DNA from: Lachnospiraceae bacterium | Lineage (GTDB): Bacteria; Bacillota; Clostridia; Lachnospirales; Lachnospiraceae | Length of the DNA stretch: 64,000 nt | Assembly (NCBI GenBank): GCA_029219245.1 | Contig: JAQXTA010000041.1 | Coordinates: 124,001-188,000 of the forward strand | Direction of reading: 5' to 3' | Part shown: positions 33,666 through 41,783 of the stretch, piece by piece | How positions within the stretch are numbered: position 1 is the first letter of the stretch | Layout: every line of letters starts with the position of its first letter | Program-made: the position numbers and the translations under genes | The notes under the pieces: model-generated | The model's database searches: none | Told to the model about the DNA's origin: nothing | Seen by the model: only the letters and a program-made list of their open reading frames with translations

Positions 33666-34394
33666 ATGGTAAACAGAATTGACGGAAACCAGTATACGGA
33701 TTATACGCAGAAAAAGACAGTCAATAACATACAGGATAATGGTGAAAAATTCAGCTTAAATTACAAGCAGGAAAATCTTCAGTCGGAAGAACCGGAAAAG
33801 AAGGATAAAACTTCGGAAACCGGAAAAGCTAAAACAAGGACGATGAAGAAAAGCGGTGTTATGCTGGAGCTTTCCCAGAACGGACAGCAGGCCGGTTCCA
33901 AGGAAGAACAAGAAGAAGCGGAAGTAAAAGCACAATCCCAGATGGCGGCAGCTTCTTTCCTGGATACGCTTCGGGAGTTTGTTTCAGAATTGATTCGGAA
34001 TGTAAAGGCATTTTTCTACCGGATATGGAATGATGAGGAAACTGAAACCGGAAATGATGAAGAGAGTGCGGCAGAGCAGACGGCAGAAGCAGAAACGGAG
34101 CATCCGGAAACAGAACGTGATATAGCAGATACTTCTGAATTTTCGGAAATCTTACAAGATGCAGAAACCATACAGCGTAACCATGAGGCGAGGATTGATA
34201 AAGAAATCCGGCAGTATCTTCATACCGGTGATTTACCACAGGTTATCAGTATCCTGACGGACAATGGAAAAAAGACAATTGCAAAAAATTCCACGCTTTT
34301 AACCTACTATGACAGAAATGGCAGAGTTGTGGAGCCAAATGCTTCTGACCGGGAACGAATTCTGCATGGAGACAGAGGAAGCAGGAGCCTGTGA
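33666..34394 (+). CDS. Low-complexity acidic protein of unknown function
   Basis: The 242-residue protein has no signal peptide or membrane helix. Residues 1-80 are polar and Lys/Glu/Gln rich, residues 90-120 form a probable amphipathic helix (F-L-D-T-L-R-E-F-V-S-E-L-I-R-N-V), residues 120-160 are very acidic with repeated E-T-E, and the last 70 residues look folded with H-T-G-D-L-P-Q-V-I-S-I-L. I do not recognise a family. It follows leuD by 16 bases and may be co-transcribed; a promoter and a terminator follow directly. Confidence 0.65.
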   Translation: MVNRIDGNQYTDYTQKKTVNNIQDNGEKFSLNYKQENLQSEEPEKKDKTSETGKAKTRTMKKSGVMLELSQNGQQAGSKEEQEEAEVKAQSQMAAASFLDTLREFVSELIRNVKAFFYRIWNDEETETGNDEESAAEQTAEAETEHPETERDIADTSEFSEILQDAETIQRNHEARIDKEIRQYLHTGDLPQVISILTDNGKKTIAKNSTLLTYYDRNGRVVEPNASDRERILHGDRGSRSL

Positions 34395-34401
34395 AATTTT
34401 A

Positions 34402-34430
34402 TTGACAGAAGGAAAAAATGAGATTATACT
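34402..34430 (+). promoter_or_regulatory. Near-consensus promoter immediately before a terminator hairpin
   Basis: TTGACA at 34402-34407 and TATACT at 34425-34430 are exactly 17 bases apart, just after the stop of the preceding gene. The expected start site is at about 34437, which is the first base of the hairpin at 34437-34470. It should drive the dehydrogenase gene at 34527. Confidence 0.72.
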
Positions 34431-34436
34431 ACAAAC

Positions 34437-34478
34437 AAAAGCGAAGATGCCAAAAAGCACCTTCGCTTTTTGCTTTTT
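34437..34478 (+). terminator. Intrinsic terminator / 5' hairpin before the dehydrogenase gene
   Basis: AAAAGCGAAG (34437-34446) pairs with CTTCGCTTTT (34461-34470) perfectly, with an extra GC...GC pairing possible inside, followed by TGCTTTTT. It can end the leuCD transcript; for a transcript starting at the promoter at 34402 it would form the very 5' end. Confidence 0.82.
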
Positions 34479-34526
34479 GACGGAATTATAAGAAAGATTT
34501 ACAGAAAAAGAAGGGATGGAAACGCT

Positions 34527-35504
34527 ATGAAAGTAACTAAGAAAAAAGTGGCAATTGTAGGGTGCGGTCTGGTTGGCTCAACGACAGCCTTCAGCCTGAT
34601 TACACAGGGAATTTGTGATGAGGTCATGATGATTGATATCAATGAAGAACGTGCTTATGGAGAAATGTTAGATTTGAGCGACAGTATAGAATATCTGAAT
34701 CGTAATGTCCGCGTGAAAACAGGAAGTTATGCTGACTGCGGTGATATGGATATTATTGTGATAACGGCAGGTGCACCACCTAAACAGGGACAGTCCCGGT
34801 TGGATACGTTGGAGTTGAGTGCTAAGATATGCAAATCCATTGTAGATCCGATAATGGCGAGTGGGTTTGATGGCATTTTTATTGCGGTATCGAATCCGGT
34901 AGATATTATTTCCCACTATATTTATAAGTTATCAGGCCTCCCCAAAAATCAGGTTATCGGAAGCGGCACTGCGATTGATTCTGCCAGATTACAGAATTTT
35001 ATCGGACAGCTTACGAAAGTAGACCCAAGAAGTGTCTATGCTTTTTCTATGGGAGAGCATGGCGATTCCCAGATGGTTCCCTGGTCTACGGTAACGGTAG
35101 GAGGGAAACCGTTCTATGATGTCATTCAGGATAATAAGGAGCTGGTAGGTGATGTGGATTTGGATGAACTGGTTTATAAGACAACCCAGGAAGGCTGGGA
35201 AATTTTGAACCGGAAGGGCACTACCTATTATGGAATTGCAACGGCATGTGCCGGTATTATCAAAGCCATTTTAAATGATGAGAACCGTATCATACCGGTT
35301 TCTACGCTATTGGAAGGAGAGTATGGAGAGAAGGATGTCTATGCCGGTGTTCCGACGGTTTTAAACAGACTGGGTGCTGCCGATGTATTGGAAATCCATA
35401 TGACACCGGGAGAATTGTCCCGTTTTAAGGAATCTACGAAGGTGATTCGGGAATATACCAATAAGATTATGGAATATGATGCGAAGCTGTCTGCGGAAGC
35501 ATGA
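34527..35504 (+). CDS. L-lactate/malate-type dehydrogenase
   Basis: The 325-residue product, from the ATG at 34527 with AAGGGATGG upstream, is an NAD-dependent 2-hydroxyacid dehydrogenase of the LDH/MDH superfamily. It has V-G-C-G-L-V-G-S-T at the N-terminus, the catalytic pair D151 and R154 (A-I-D-S-A-R), and the active-site H178 (G-E-H-G-D-S). The substrate-specificity position that is Gln in lactate and Arg in malate dehydrogenases is Pro85 here (G-A-P-P-K-Q-G-Q-S-R). I therefore leave the substrate open, with lactate somewhat more likely in this kind of organism. Confidence 0.85.
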   Translation: MKVTKKKVAIVGCGLVGSTTAFSLITQGICDEVMMIDINEERAYGEMLDLSDSIEYLNRNVRVKTGSYADCGDMDIIVITAGAPPKQGQSRLDTLELSAKICKSIVDPIMASGFDGIFIAVSNPVDIISHYIYKLSGLPKNQVIGSGTAIDSARLQNFIGQLTKVDPRSVYAFSMGEHGDSQMVPWSTVTVGGKPFYDVIQDNKELVGDVDLDELVYKTTQEGWEILNRKGTTYYGIATACAGIIKAILNDENRIIPVSTLLEGEYGEKDVYAGVPTVLNRLGAADVLEIHMTPGELSRFKESTKVIREYTNKIMEYDAKLSAEA

Positions 35505-35531
35505 AATAAGATGACAGATAATGACGGATAA

Positions 35532-35570
35532 AAAAACAGGGTTATCCGGTTAGGAAACAACCCTGTTTTT
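35532..35570. terminator. Bidirectional terminator overlapping the diguanylate cyclase stop
   Basis: AAAAACAGGGTT (35532-35543) and AACCCTGTTTTT (35559-35570) form a perfect 12-base-pair stem. The stop codon of the minus-strand cyclase gene (35550-35552) lies in the loop, so one arm also codes for the last residues of that protein. Confidence 0.85.
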
Positions 35571-36617
35571 ACCATTTCGCTTACCCTGGTATAAATTGTA
35601 ATCAGCATGAGCAATGGTGTCTTCAATGGTGTCGCCCTTATGATGGGAAGCAACACCGATTGTAATAGAGCAGTGTACTATTTTTTCAACAGAATGGAAC
35701 ATATTGTTTGAAATATTACGCCGGATGTTTTCGGCAATCTGGCAGGCATGATGTAAATCACTGTTGCTGACTAGTACGAGCATTTCTTCTCCTCCCCAGC
35801 GGCAGACATAGTCATAATCTTCGACCTGCTGCTGAAGGATGGTAGAAATTGCTTTTAAAACCTCGTCACCGAAATCGTGTCCGTAGGTATCGTTCAGACT
35901 TTTGAAATTATCAATATCACACATCAAAACACAAAACCCGGAACCGGATTCCAGTGCATGATTCAAAAAAATCTGCATACTTCGGCGGTTATAGAGTCCG
36001 GTCAGAGGATCGGTACTTGCAAGATTTTCCAAGATAGTATTCTGACTGCGCAATTTGTTTGTAGCATTCTGCATTTCATAAACAAAAATTAAGGAAAAGA
36101 TTAGTAAAAAGCCAAACGTACAACTGGAATTGAAAGTATAAATTACAAACTCCAGAGTCGCAGAGGTGTCAATGTCATAAATCGGTCCGGAAAACAGTGA
36201 AATCATCCGACAGCCGATAAAAGAAATAAAGGCAGCGATTCCAAGCAGTGAGGCTACCAGATACTTACGTCTTCCCTCGATTAAAGTATAGCACATGTAA
36301 AAACCAAACGGAACCAGTGCAATAATATATTGGGAGAAACCGAAATTCCAGCCGATACATATCGTAGAGATAAAAGAATGGGCAACGATTTCTATATAAA
36401 TCGTATAAAAAATCCAAATTAGTTTGCAATTATATCGCAGTGCACTGGCACAACCAATATAGGTAATAACACTGAAAATATTAAAAGCAATTAAGGGTTT
36501 GACATGGAGAAAACAAAAAAGTGCAACAAGAATAGCATGCACTGTTGCAATTGCATAAATGAGACAACTGTATTTATATTTTTCTGATGAAACAATGCGA
36601 CGGAAAATATTCTTCAT
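35550..36617 (-). CDS. Membrane-bound diguanylate cyclase (GGDEF)
   Basis: The 355-residue protein has about six membrane helices over residues 15-195 and a C-terminal GGDEF domain with D-P-L-T-G-L-Y-N-R-R-S, D-I-D-N-F-K-S-L-N-D-T-Y-G-H-D-F-G-D and the active-site loop W-G-G-E-E-M. Such enzymes make cyclic di-GMP from two GTP. GGEEM differs from the consensus only at the last residue. No inhibitory RxxD site is obvious five residues before the loop. It converges on the dehydrogenase gene and is divergent from the nuclease-like gene. Confidence 0.88.
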   Translation of the reverse strand: MKNIFRRIVSSEKYKYSCLIYAIATVHAILVALFCFLHVKPLIAFNIFSVITYIGCASALRYNCKLIWIFYTIYIEIVAHSFISTICIGWNFGFSQYIIALVPFGFYMCYTLIEGRRKYLVASLLGIAAFISFIGCRMISLFSGPIYDIDTSATLEFVIYTFNSSCTFGFLLIFSLIFVYEMQNATNKLRSQNTILENLASTDPLTGLYNRRSMQIFLNHALESGSGFCVLMCDIDNFKSLNDTYGHDFGDEVLKAISTILQQQVEDYDYVCRWGGEEMLVLVSNSDLHHACQIAENIRRNISNNMFHSVEKIVHCSITIGVASHHKGDTIEDTIAHADYNLYQGKRNGKNRVVS

Positions 36618-36734
36618 TCTTTCTCTATCCTTAGTCAGTCATTACATAAATATATACAATATTTTTTATAATATGATATATAAAAATTATATAGCAAAAT
36701 CTAGATAAAGTAAATTATAAAATTAAGATTAGAC

Positions 36735-36763
36735 TTGTTTCAGAAGTCATCGTCCGTTATAAT
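36735..36763 (+). promoter_or_regulatory. Promoter of the nuclease-like/histidine kinase pair
   Basis: TTGTTT at 36735-36740 and a perfect TATAAT at 36758-36763 are 17 bases apart, downstream of a very A/T-rich stretch (36650-36725) that could act as an UP element for either divergent gene. Confidence 0.6.
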
Positions 36764-36796
36764 AAAAATAATTACGTTAGAAAGCGGCAAAATTGC

Positions 36797-37534
36797 ATGG
36801 ATAAAGAAGCGTTTGAACAGGCAAAGCTTAAGGTACTTTTAAAACAGCATGAGCAGCATGGTTTTGGTACTTTGCAGGAAAAAACGGTACACGCGGTTAT
36901 GAAGCTGTATTATGAACCGGATATTGACTTTCATGAGGTGCCAATAGAAGGCTTTATAGCAGATATCTATACCGGAAGCTGTATCATTGAAATTCAGAAC
37001 GGAAATTTTAATCGTCTGCGGGACAAGCTGGCAGCATTTCTTCCTTCTTATCCGGTTATGGTAGTCTTGCCAATTCCCCATTATAAATGGTTAATATGGA
37101 TGGATGAGGAAAACGGGGAATTATCCGGTAAGCACAAATCACCTGTAACCGGCAGTGTATACAGTGCATTTCCGGAGTTATATAAAATCAAAAATTTTTT
37201 ATTACATCCGAATCTTTCTTTTGCTTTTCCCTTGATTGATATGGATGAATATCGTCTTTTAAACGGATGGAGCAAAGACCGTAAAAGAGGTTCTAACCGT
37301 TATGACCGAATGCCTCTTGCTTTATTTGACGAAATCCGATTGGAACGACCGGAAGATTTTATTCAGGTAATTCCTTATGACCTGGAAGAGTGTTTTACGG
37401 TAAAAGAGTTTGCAAAAGCAGCAAAAATTAAGCGTGAACTGGCACAGGTAACACTTCATGTTTTGTTTAGTATGAATTTGGTTAGTCGTGTCGGAAAACG
37501 TGGCAGAGAGTATTTATACGAGGTTGTATTATGA
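36797..37534 (+). CDS. PD-(D/E)XK-nuclease-like protein with C-terminal winged helix
   Basis: The 245-residue protein is not a family I can name. Its first half reads like a restriction-endonuclease fold: a helix with E28 (T-L-Q-E-K-T-V-H-A), a strand ending D56 (F-I-A-D-I-Y), then E65-x-Q67 (I-I-E-I-Q) and a helix with N-F-N-R-L-R-D-K-L, followed by a strand P-V-M-V-V-L-P-I. Gln replaces the usual Lys. The last 50 residues (E-C-F-T-V-K-E-F-A-K-A-A-K-I and V-S-R-V-G-K-R-G-R-E-Y-L-Y) look like a winged helix-turn-helix. The stop overlaps the kinase start by 4 bases. Confidence 0.7.
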   Translation: MDKEAFEQAKLKVLLKQHEQHGFGTLQEKTVHAVMKLYYEPDIDFHEVPIEGFIADIYTGSCIIEIQNGNFNRLRDKLAAFLPSYPVMVVLPIPHYKWLIWMDEENGELSGKHKSPVTGSVYSAFPELYKIKNFLLHPNLSFAFPLIDMDEYRLLNGWSKDRKRGSNRYDRMPLALFDEIRLERPEDFIQVIPYDLEECFTVKEFAKAAKIKRELAQVTLHVLFSMNLVSRVGKRGREYLYEVVL

Positions 37535-39747
37535 ATGTAATGATTGCAATACATGGAACAGGATTCATATTGTGTTTGATTCTTGCTTTTGCGGTTTTTA
37601 TGGTAAAACCGTCAGAATCGCAGAAATATTTATTTGAAGGTACTGTTTTTATCAGTATAAATGTCTTTGGGTATCTTTGTGAACTTTTGAGTACGACGGA
37701 AAATGCTATGCAGATGGCAGTAAAGCTACAGTATTTAGGTACCACATTCGGACTTCTAGGTTTTTTGTTTTTTATTTGTTTATATAATAGTCGGATTAAT
37801 AAGAGAATTTTAAAATTTATAAAAATATTTTTCTGTATTGCCGATATGGTAGTCCTTTCTGTTGTACTCTGTTTTGAAAAACACAATTTATTTTATACCA
37901 AAATTGAACGTTTGCCTATGGGAGAACATTGCTTATGGATTTTTACGCCGGGACCTGTCCGTATTCTGTGGTCAGGGGCTGTCTGGATACTCGGATTTAC
38001 CATTATTTGGATTTCCATTGCTTCCGCATTGGAACATAAAGGTGAAAAAAGAACGGAATATAAAATCATTATTCTGGCAACCTGTATTCCAACTGCTTTT
38101 ATGGTTGTTCAGTCCATCGGCATCACCAGACATTTTGATATTTTCCCTCTATCCATGATGATTGCGGAGACACTGCTTGTCGTGACTATGTTTCGGTACC
38201 GTCTGTTTGATACAGTTACGGTAGCGAAGGACAGAGTATTAGAAGAATTGAGGGAAGGTATTTTTGTTACGGATATTTATGGCAAAATTCTTTATTTTAA
38301 TCCGGAGTTTCAAGAAGTCTTTCCGCGTGTCAGATGGTATGCTGACAGTAATTTTTACAAAAACAAACCGGTTTATGAGGATATCATTCGATTTATAGAA
38401 ACGCATCCGGATGGCTTTTTTATGGAAAACCATTACTATAAATGGCAGAAGGTAGATATCTTAGACTCCAGCGAACAGATAAATGGTATTTTATATCGTA
38501 TTTTTGATATGACTGAAAATTATCAGTATACCCGTAAACTGATTGAACTGAAAGAGGAGGCAGAACGAGCAAACGAAGCAAAAAGTTCTTTCCTTGCCAG
38601 TATGTCTCATGAAATCCGTACCCCCATCAATGCGGTGCTTGGTATGAATGAAATGATTCTGCGGGAATGTCAGTCGGACAATATCAGAGAATATGCCGGT
38701 AATATCCAGAATGCGGGTAAAACGCTGTTATCCATCATTAATGATATTTTGGATTTGTCCAAAATTGAATCCGGTAAAATGGAAATTGTAGAAGCCGATT
38801 ATGATATGCGAAGGCTTTTGGAAGATATTGAAAATATGATATCCATGCGTGCTGAGGAAAAGAACCTGAAATTCTGTATCGAAGCAGATGCGGATATTCC
38901 GACCATTCTTCATGGAGATGAAATGCGTATCAAGCAGTGTATTATCAATTTGTTGACTAATTCAGTCAAATATACAAAAAAGGGGTCTATCCTTTTAAAA
39001 ATTGAAAAAGTAAACAGTGAAGCAAATATGGTAAATCTGTTTATCAGTGTAACAGATACCGGAATCGGTATTAAAGAAAGTGAATTGCCGAAACTGTTTG
39101 ATTCGTTTTCCAGACTGGATGTGAATAAAAACCGAAATATTGAGGGAACAGGTCTGGGGTTGAATATTACCAAAAATCTTGTGGATATGATGGGTGGTAA
39201 TCTTATGGTGGAAAGTGTCTATGGAGAAGGCAGTACCTTTTCTTTTGCAATTCCACAGAAAATAGTAGATGAGAAGGGAATCGGAAATTACAAAGAGGAA
39301 CTGAAAAATCTAAAGGAAAACCAAATGGGGAAGGAGCATAGTTATATTGCTCCGACAGCAAGCATTTTATCCGTTGATGATAATAAGGTAAATATTGCGG
39401 TAGTCAAAGGACTTTTGAAGAAACTGAAAATACAGTGCGATTCTGCGTTGAGTGGAATGGAATGTCTGGAAAAGGTAGCACAAAATCACTATGATGTGAT
39501 TTTACTAGACTATATGATGCCTGAGATGGATGGTATTGAAACGTTACGGCGGATGCAGGAGATGGAAAGCTATCAGAAAGATAAACCGACTGTCATTGCG
39601 TTAACGGCCAATGCACTTGCCGGTGCAAAGGATGAGTACATACAGGCAGGCTTTACGGATTATTTGTCAAAGCCAATTGATTCGGTAAAGTTGGAAACAT
39701 TGCTGCGTAAATATTTACCAGAAGAAAAAATAGAGGAAGTAGAGTAG
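37531..39747 (+). CDS. Hybrid sensor histidine kinase/response regulator
   Basis: The 738-residue protein has about seven N-terminal membrane helices (residues 1-225, 7TM histidine-kinase sensor type), a PAS-like domain at about 235-330, a HisKA domain with phospho-acceptor H360 (S-M-S-H-E-I-R-T-P), an ATPase domain (N-L-L-T-N-S-V-K-Y, D-T-G-I-G-I, G-T-G-L-G-L-N-I) and a C-terminal receiver with phospho-acceptor D660 (L-L-D-Y-M-M-P-E-M-D-G) and K-P near 715. It lacks an output domain, so an HPt protein or another regulator must follow it. The ATG overlaps the nuclease-like gene, implying joint expression. Confidence 0.93.
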   Translation: MNVMIAIHGTGFILCLILAFAVFMVKPSESQKYLFEGTVFISINVFGYLCELLSTTENAMQMAVKLQYLGTTFGLLGFLFFICLYNSRINKRILKFIKIFFCIADMVVLSVVLCFEKHNLFYTKIERLPMGEHCLWIFTPGPVRILWSGAVWILGFTIIWISIASALEHKGEKRTEYKIIILATCIPTAFMVVQSIGITRHFDIFPLSMMIAETLLVVTMFRYRLFDTVTVAKDRVLEELREGIFVTDIYGKILYFNPEFQEVFPRVRWYADSNFYKNKPVYEDIIRFIETHPDGFFMENHYYKWQKVDILDSSEQINGILYRIFDMTENYQYTRKLIELKEEAERANEAKSSFLASMSHEIRTPINAVLGMNEMILRECQSDNIREYAGNIQNAGKTLLSIINDILDLSKIESGKMEIVEADYDMRRLLEDIENMISMRAEEKNLKFCIEADADIPTILHGDEMRIKQCIINLLTNSVKYTKKGSILLKIEKVNSEANMVNLFISVTDTGIGIKESELPKLFDSFSRLDVNKNRNIEGTGLGLNITKNLVDMMGGNLMVESVYGEGSTFSFAIPQKIVDEKGIGNYKEELKNLKENQMGKEHSYIAPTASILSVDDNKVNIAVVKGLLKKLKIQCDSALSGMECLEKVAQNHYDVILLDYMMPEMDGIETLRRMQEMESYQKDKPTVIALTANALAGAKDEYIQAGFTDYLSKPIDSVKLETLLRKYLPEEKIEEVE

Positions 39748-39776
39748 AAAAATATACTGTATCTGGTACTTTCTGC

Positions 39777-39805
39777 TTTTCAAACTACTAAATATATGGT
39801 AAAAT
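39777..39805 (+). promoter_or_regulatory. Probable promoter of the topoisomerase pair
   Basis: TTTTCA at 39777-39782 and TAAAAT at 39800-39805 are 17 bases apart. An 8-base palindrome TTCGCGAA (39807-39814) lies at the expected start site. Confidence 0.45.
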
Positions 39806-39836
39806 GTTCGCGAAAGATAAGCAGTGAGGTGTTTGC

Positions 39837-41759
39837 ATGGCAAAAGAAAATAAATATGATGCATCCAGCATTACCGTCTTGGAAGGACTGGAGGCTGTCA
39901 GAGTCAGGCCGGGTATGTATATTGGCAGCGTTTCTACCAAAGGTCTGAATCACTTAATTTATGAAATCGTGGATAATGCGGTGGACGAGCATCTTGCGGG
40001 TTTTTGTGACACCATTCATGTTACGTTGGAAGCAGATGGTTCGGCAACCGTAGAAGATAATGGTCGCGGTATTCCTGTCGGAATGCATGAAAAAGGAATC
40101 AGTGCAGAACGACTGGTATTTACGACACTTCATGCCGGAGGTAAATTTGATAACGAAGCATACAAGACAAGCGGTGGTCTGCATGGTGTGGGATCTTCGG
40201 TTGTCAATGCGTTGTCTTCATGGCTTCATGTTGTGGTAAAAACCGAAGGTTGTATTTATGAGGATAAGTATGAGAGAGGTGTGCCGGTTTTAGAGTTGAA
40301 AAACGGGCTTTTGCCAGTCATTGGAAAAACGAAGGAAACCGGAACCAAAATCAGCTTTTTGCCGGATGATACAATTTTTGATAAAACCCGTTTTAAAGAG
40401 GATGAAGTAAAGAGCCGCTTACATGAGACTGCTTATTTAAATCCGAATCTTACCATTATTTTTGAAGATAAAAGAAAAGATGAGACGGAACATATAGAAT
40501 ATCATGAGCCGGAAGGCATTGTGGGATTTATCAAGGATATGAACAAATCCAAAGAAACCATTCATGATGTGATTTCTTTTGAAGGAGAATCCGAAGGTAT
40601 TCATGTAGAAGTTGCATTTCAGTATGTAAATGAATTCCATGAAAATGTACTTGGCTTTTGTAATAATATTTATAATGCCGAAGGTGGTACTCATCTGACC
40701 GGCTTTAAAACCATGTTTACAAATGTTATCAACACCTATGCCAGAGGGCTCAATATTCTGAAAGAAAAGGATATCAACTTTACCGGTGCCGATGTAAGAA
40801 ACGGTATGACGGCAGTTGTATCCATCAAACATCCGGATCCCCGTTTTGAAGGACAGACGAAGACAAAATTAGACAATCAGGATGCGGCGAAAGTAGTCAG
40901 TAAAGTAACCGGAGATGAGATTGTCCGTTATTTTGACCGCAATCTGGAAACCTTGAAAAATATAATCGGCTGTGCGGAAAAAGCGGCCAAAATCCGCAAA
41001 ACAGAAGAAAAAGCCAAAACCAATATGCTTACCAAGCAGAAATTCTCTTTTGATTCTAACGGAAAACTGGCAAACTGTGAATCCAAAGATGCTTCCAAAT
41101 GTGAAATCTTCATCGTGGAAGGTGATTCTGCAGGCGGTAGTGCTAAAACAGCCAGAAACCGTATGTATCAGGCGATTCTGCCGATTCGAGGTAAAATATT
41201 GAATGTGGAAAAGGCAAGTATTGATAAGGTGCTTGCCAATGCGGAAATCAAAACGATGATTAATGCTTTCGGCTGTGGTTTTTCCGAAGGTTATGGTAAT
41301 GATTTTGATATTTCCAAGCTTCGTTATGATAAAATTATCATTATGGCGGATGCCGATGTGGATGGTGCACACATATCAACGTTGCTTCTGACATTGTTTT
41401 ATCGCTTCATGCCGGAACTGATTTATGAAGGACATGTCTATATTGCAATGCCGCCTCTTTATAAAGCGATGCCGGCAAAAGGAAAAGAAGAATATCTTTA
41501 TGATGATAAGGCTTTGGAAAAATACCGGAAAACCCATAAAGGACCTTTTACACTGCAACGGTATAAAGGTCTTGGTGAAATGGATGCTGAGCAGTTATGG
41601 GAAACAACGCTTGATCCGGATGCCAGACTTTTGAAATTAGTGGAAATTGAAGATGCCAGAATGGCATCTGAAGTAACGGAAATGCTGATGGGAACAGAGG
41701 TGCCGCCGCGTAAGGAGTTTATTTACAATCATGCACAGGATGCGGAACTGGATGTTTAA
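39837..41759 (+). CDS. parE: Type II topoisomerase B subunit (topoisomerase IV ParE type)
   Basis: The 640-residue protein has the GHKL ATPase domain (I-V-D-N-A-V-D-E-H, D-N-G-R-G-I-P-V, G-G-L-H-G-V-G-S-S-V-V-N-A-L), the transducer domain, and the TOPRIM domain (I-V-E-G-D-S-A-G-G-S-A and D-A-D-V-D-G-A-H-I). GyrB and ParE are alike; I favour ParE because the partner gene has ParC-like features and because gyrBA normally sits by dnaA, which is not here. The enzyme would decatenate daughter chromosomes. GTGAGG lies upstream of the ATG. Confidence 0.85.
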   Translation: MAKENKYDASSITVLEGLEAVRVRPGMYIGSVSTKGLNHLIYEIVDNAVDEHLAGFCDTIHVTLEADGSATVEDNGRGIPVGMHEKGISAERLVFTTLHAGGKFDNEAYKTSGGLHGVGSSVVNALSSWLHVVVKTEGCIYEDKYERGVPVLELKNGLLPVIGKTKETGTKISFLPDDTIFDKTRFKEDEVKSRLHETAYLNPNLTIIFEDKRKDETEHIEYHEPEGIVGFIKDMNKSKETIHDVISFEGESEGIHVEVAFQYVNEFHENVLGFCNNIYNAEGGTHLTGFKTMFTNVINTYARGLNILKEKDINFTGADVRNGMTAVVSIKHPDPRFEGQTKTKLDNQDAAKVVSKVTGDEIVRYFDRNLETLKNIIGCAEKAAKIRKTEEKAKTNMLTKQKFSFDSNGKLANCESKDASKCEIFIVEGDSAGGSAKTARNRMYQAILPIRGKILNVEKASIDKVLANAEIKTMINAFGCGFSEGYGNDFDISKLRYDKIIIMADADVDGAHISTLLLTLFYRFMPELIYEGHVYIAMPPLYKAMPAKGKEEYLYDDKALEKYRKTHKGPFTLQRYKGLGEMDAEQLWETTLDPDARLLKLVEIEDARMASEVTEMLMGTEVPPRKEFIYNHAQDAELDV

Positions 41760-41783
41760 AAGAAAAAGGTAGTGTAAGAATTT

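Noticed and set aside
39807..39814. Palindrome TTCGCGAA as a regulator site before parE
   Set aside because: An isolated 8-base palindrome is expected by chance in a window of this size; noted only with the promoter.
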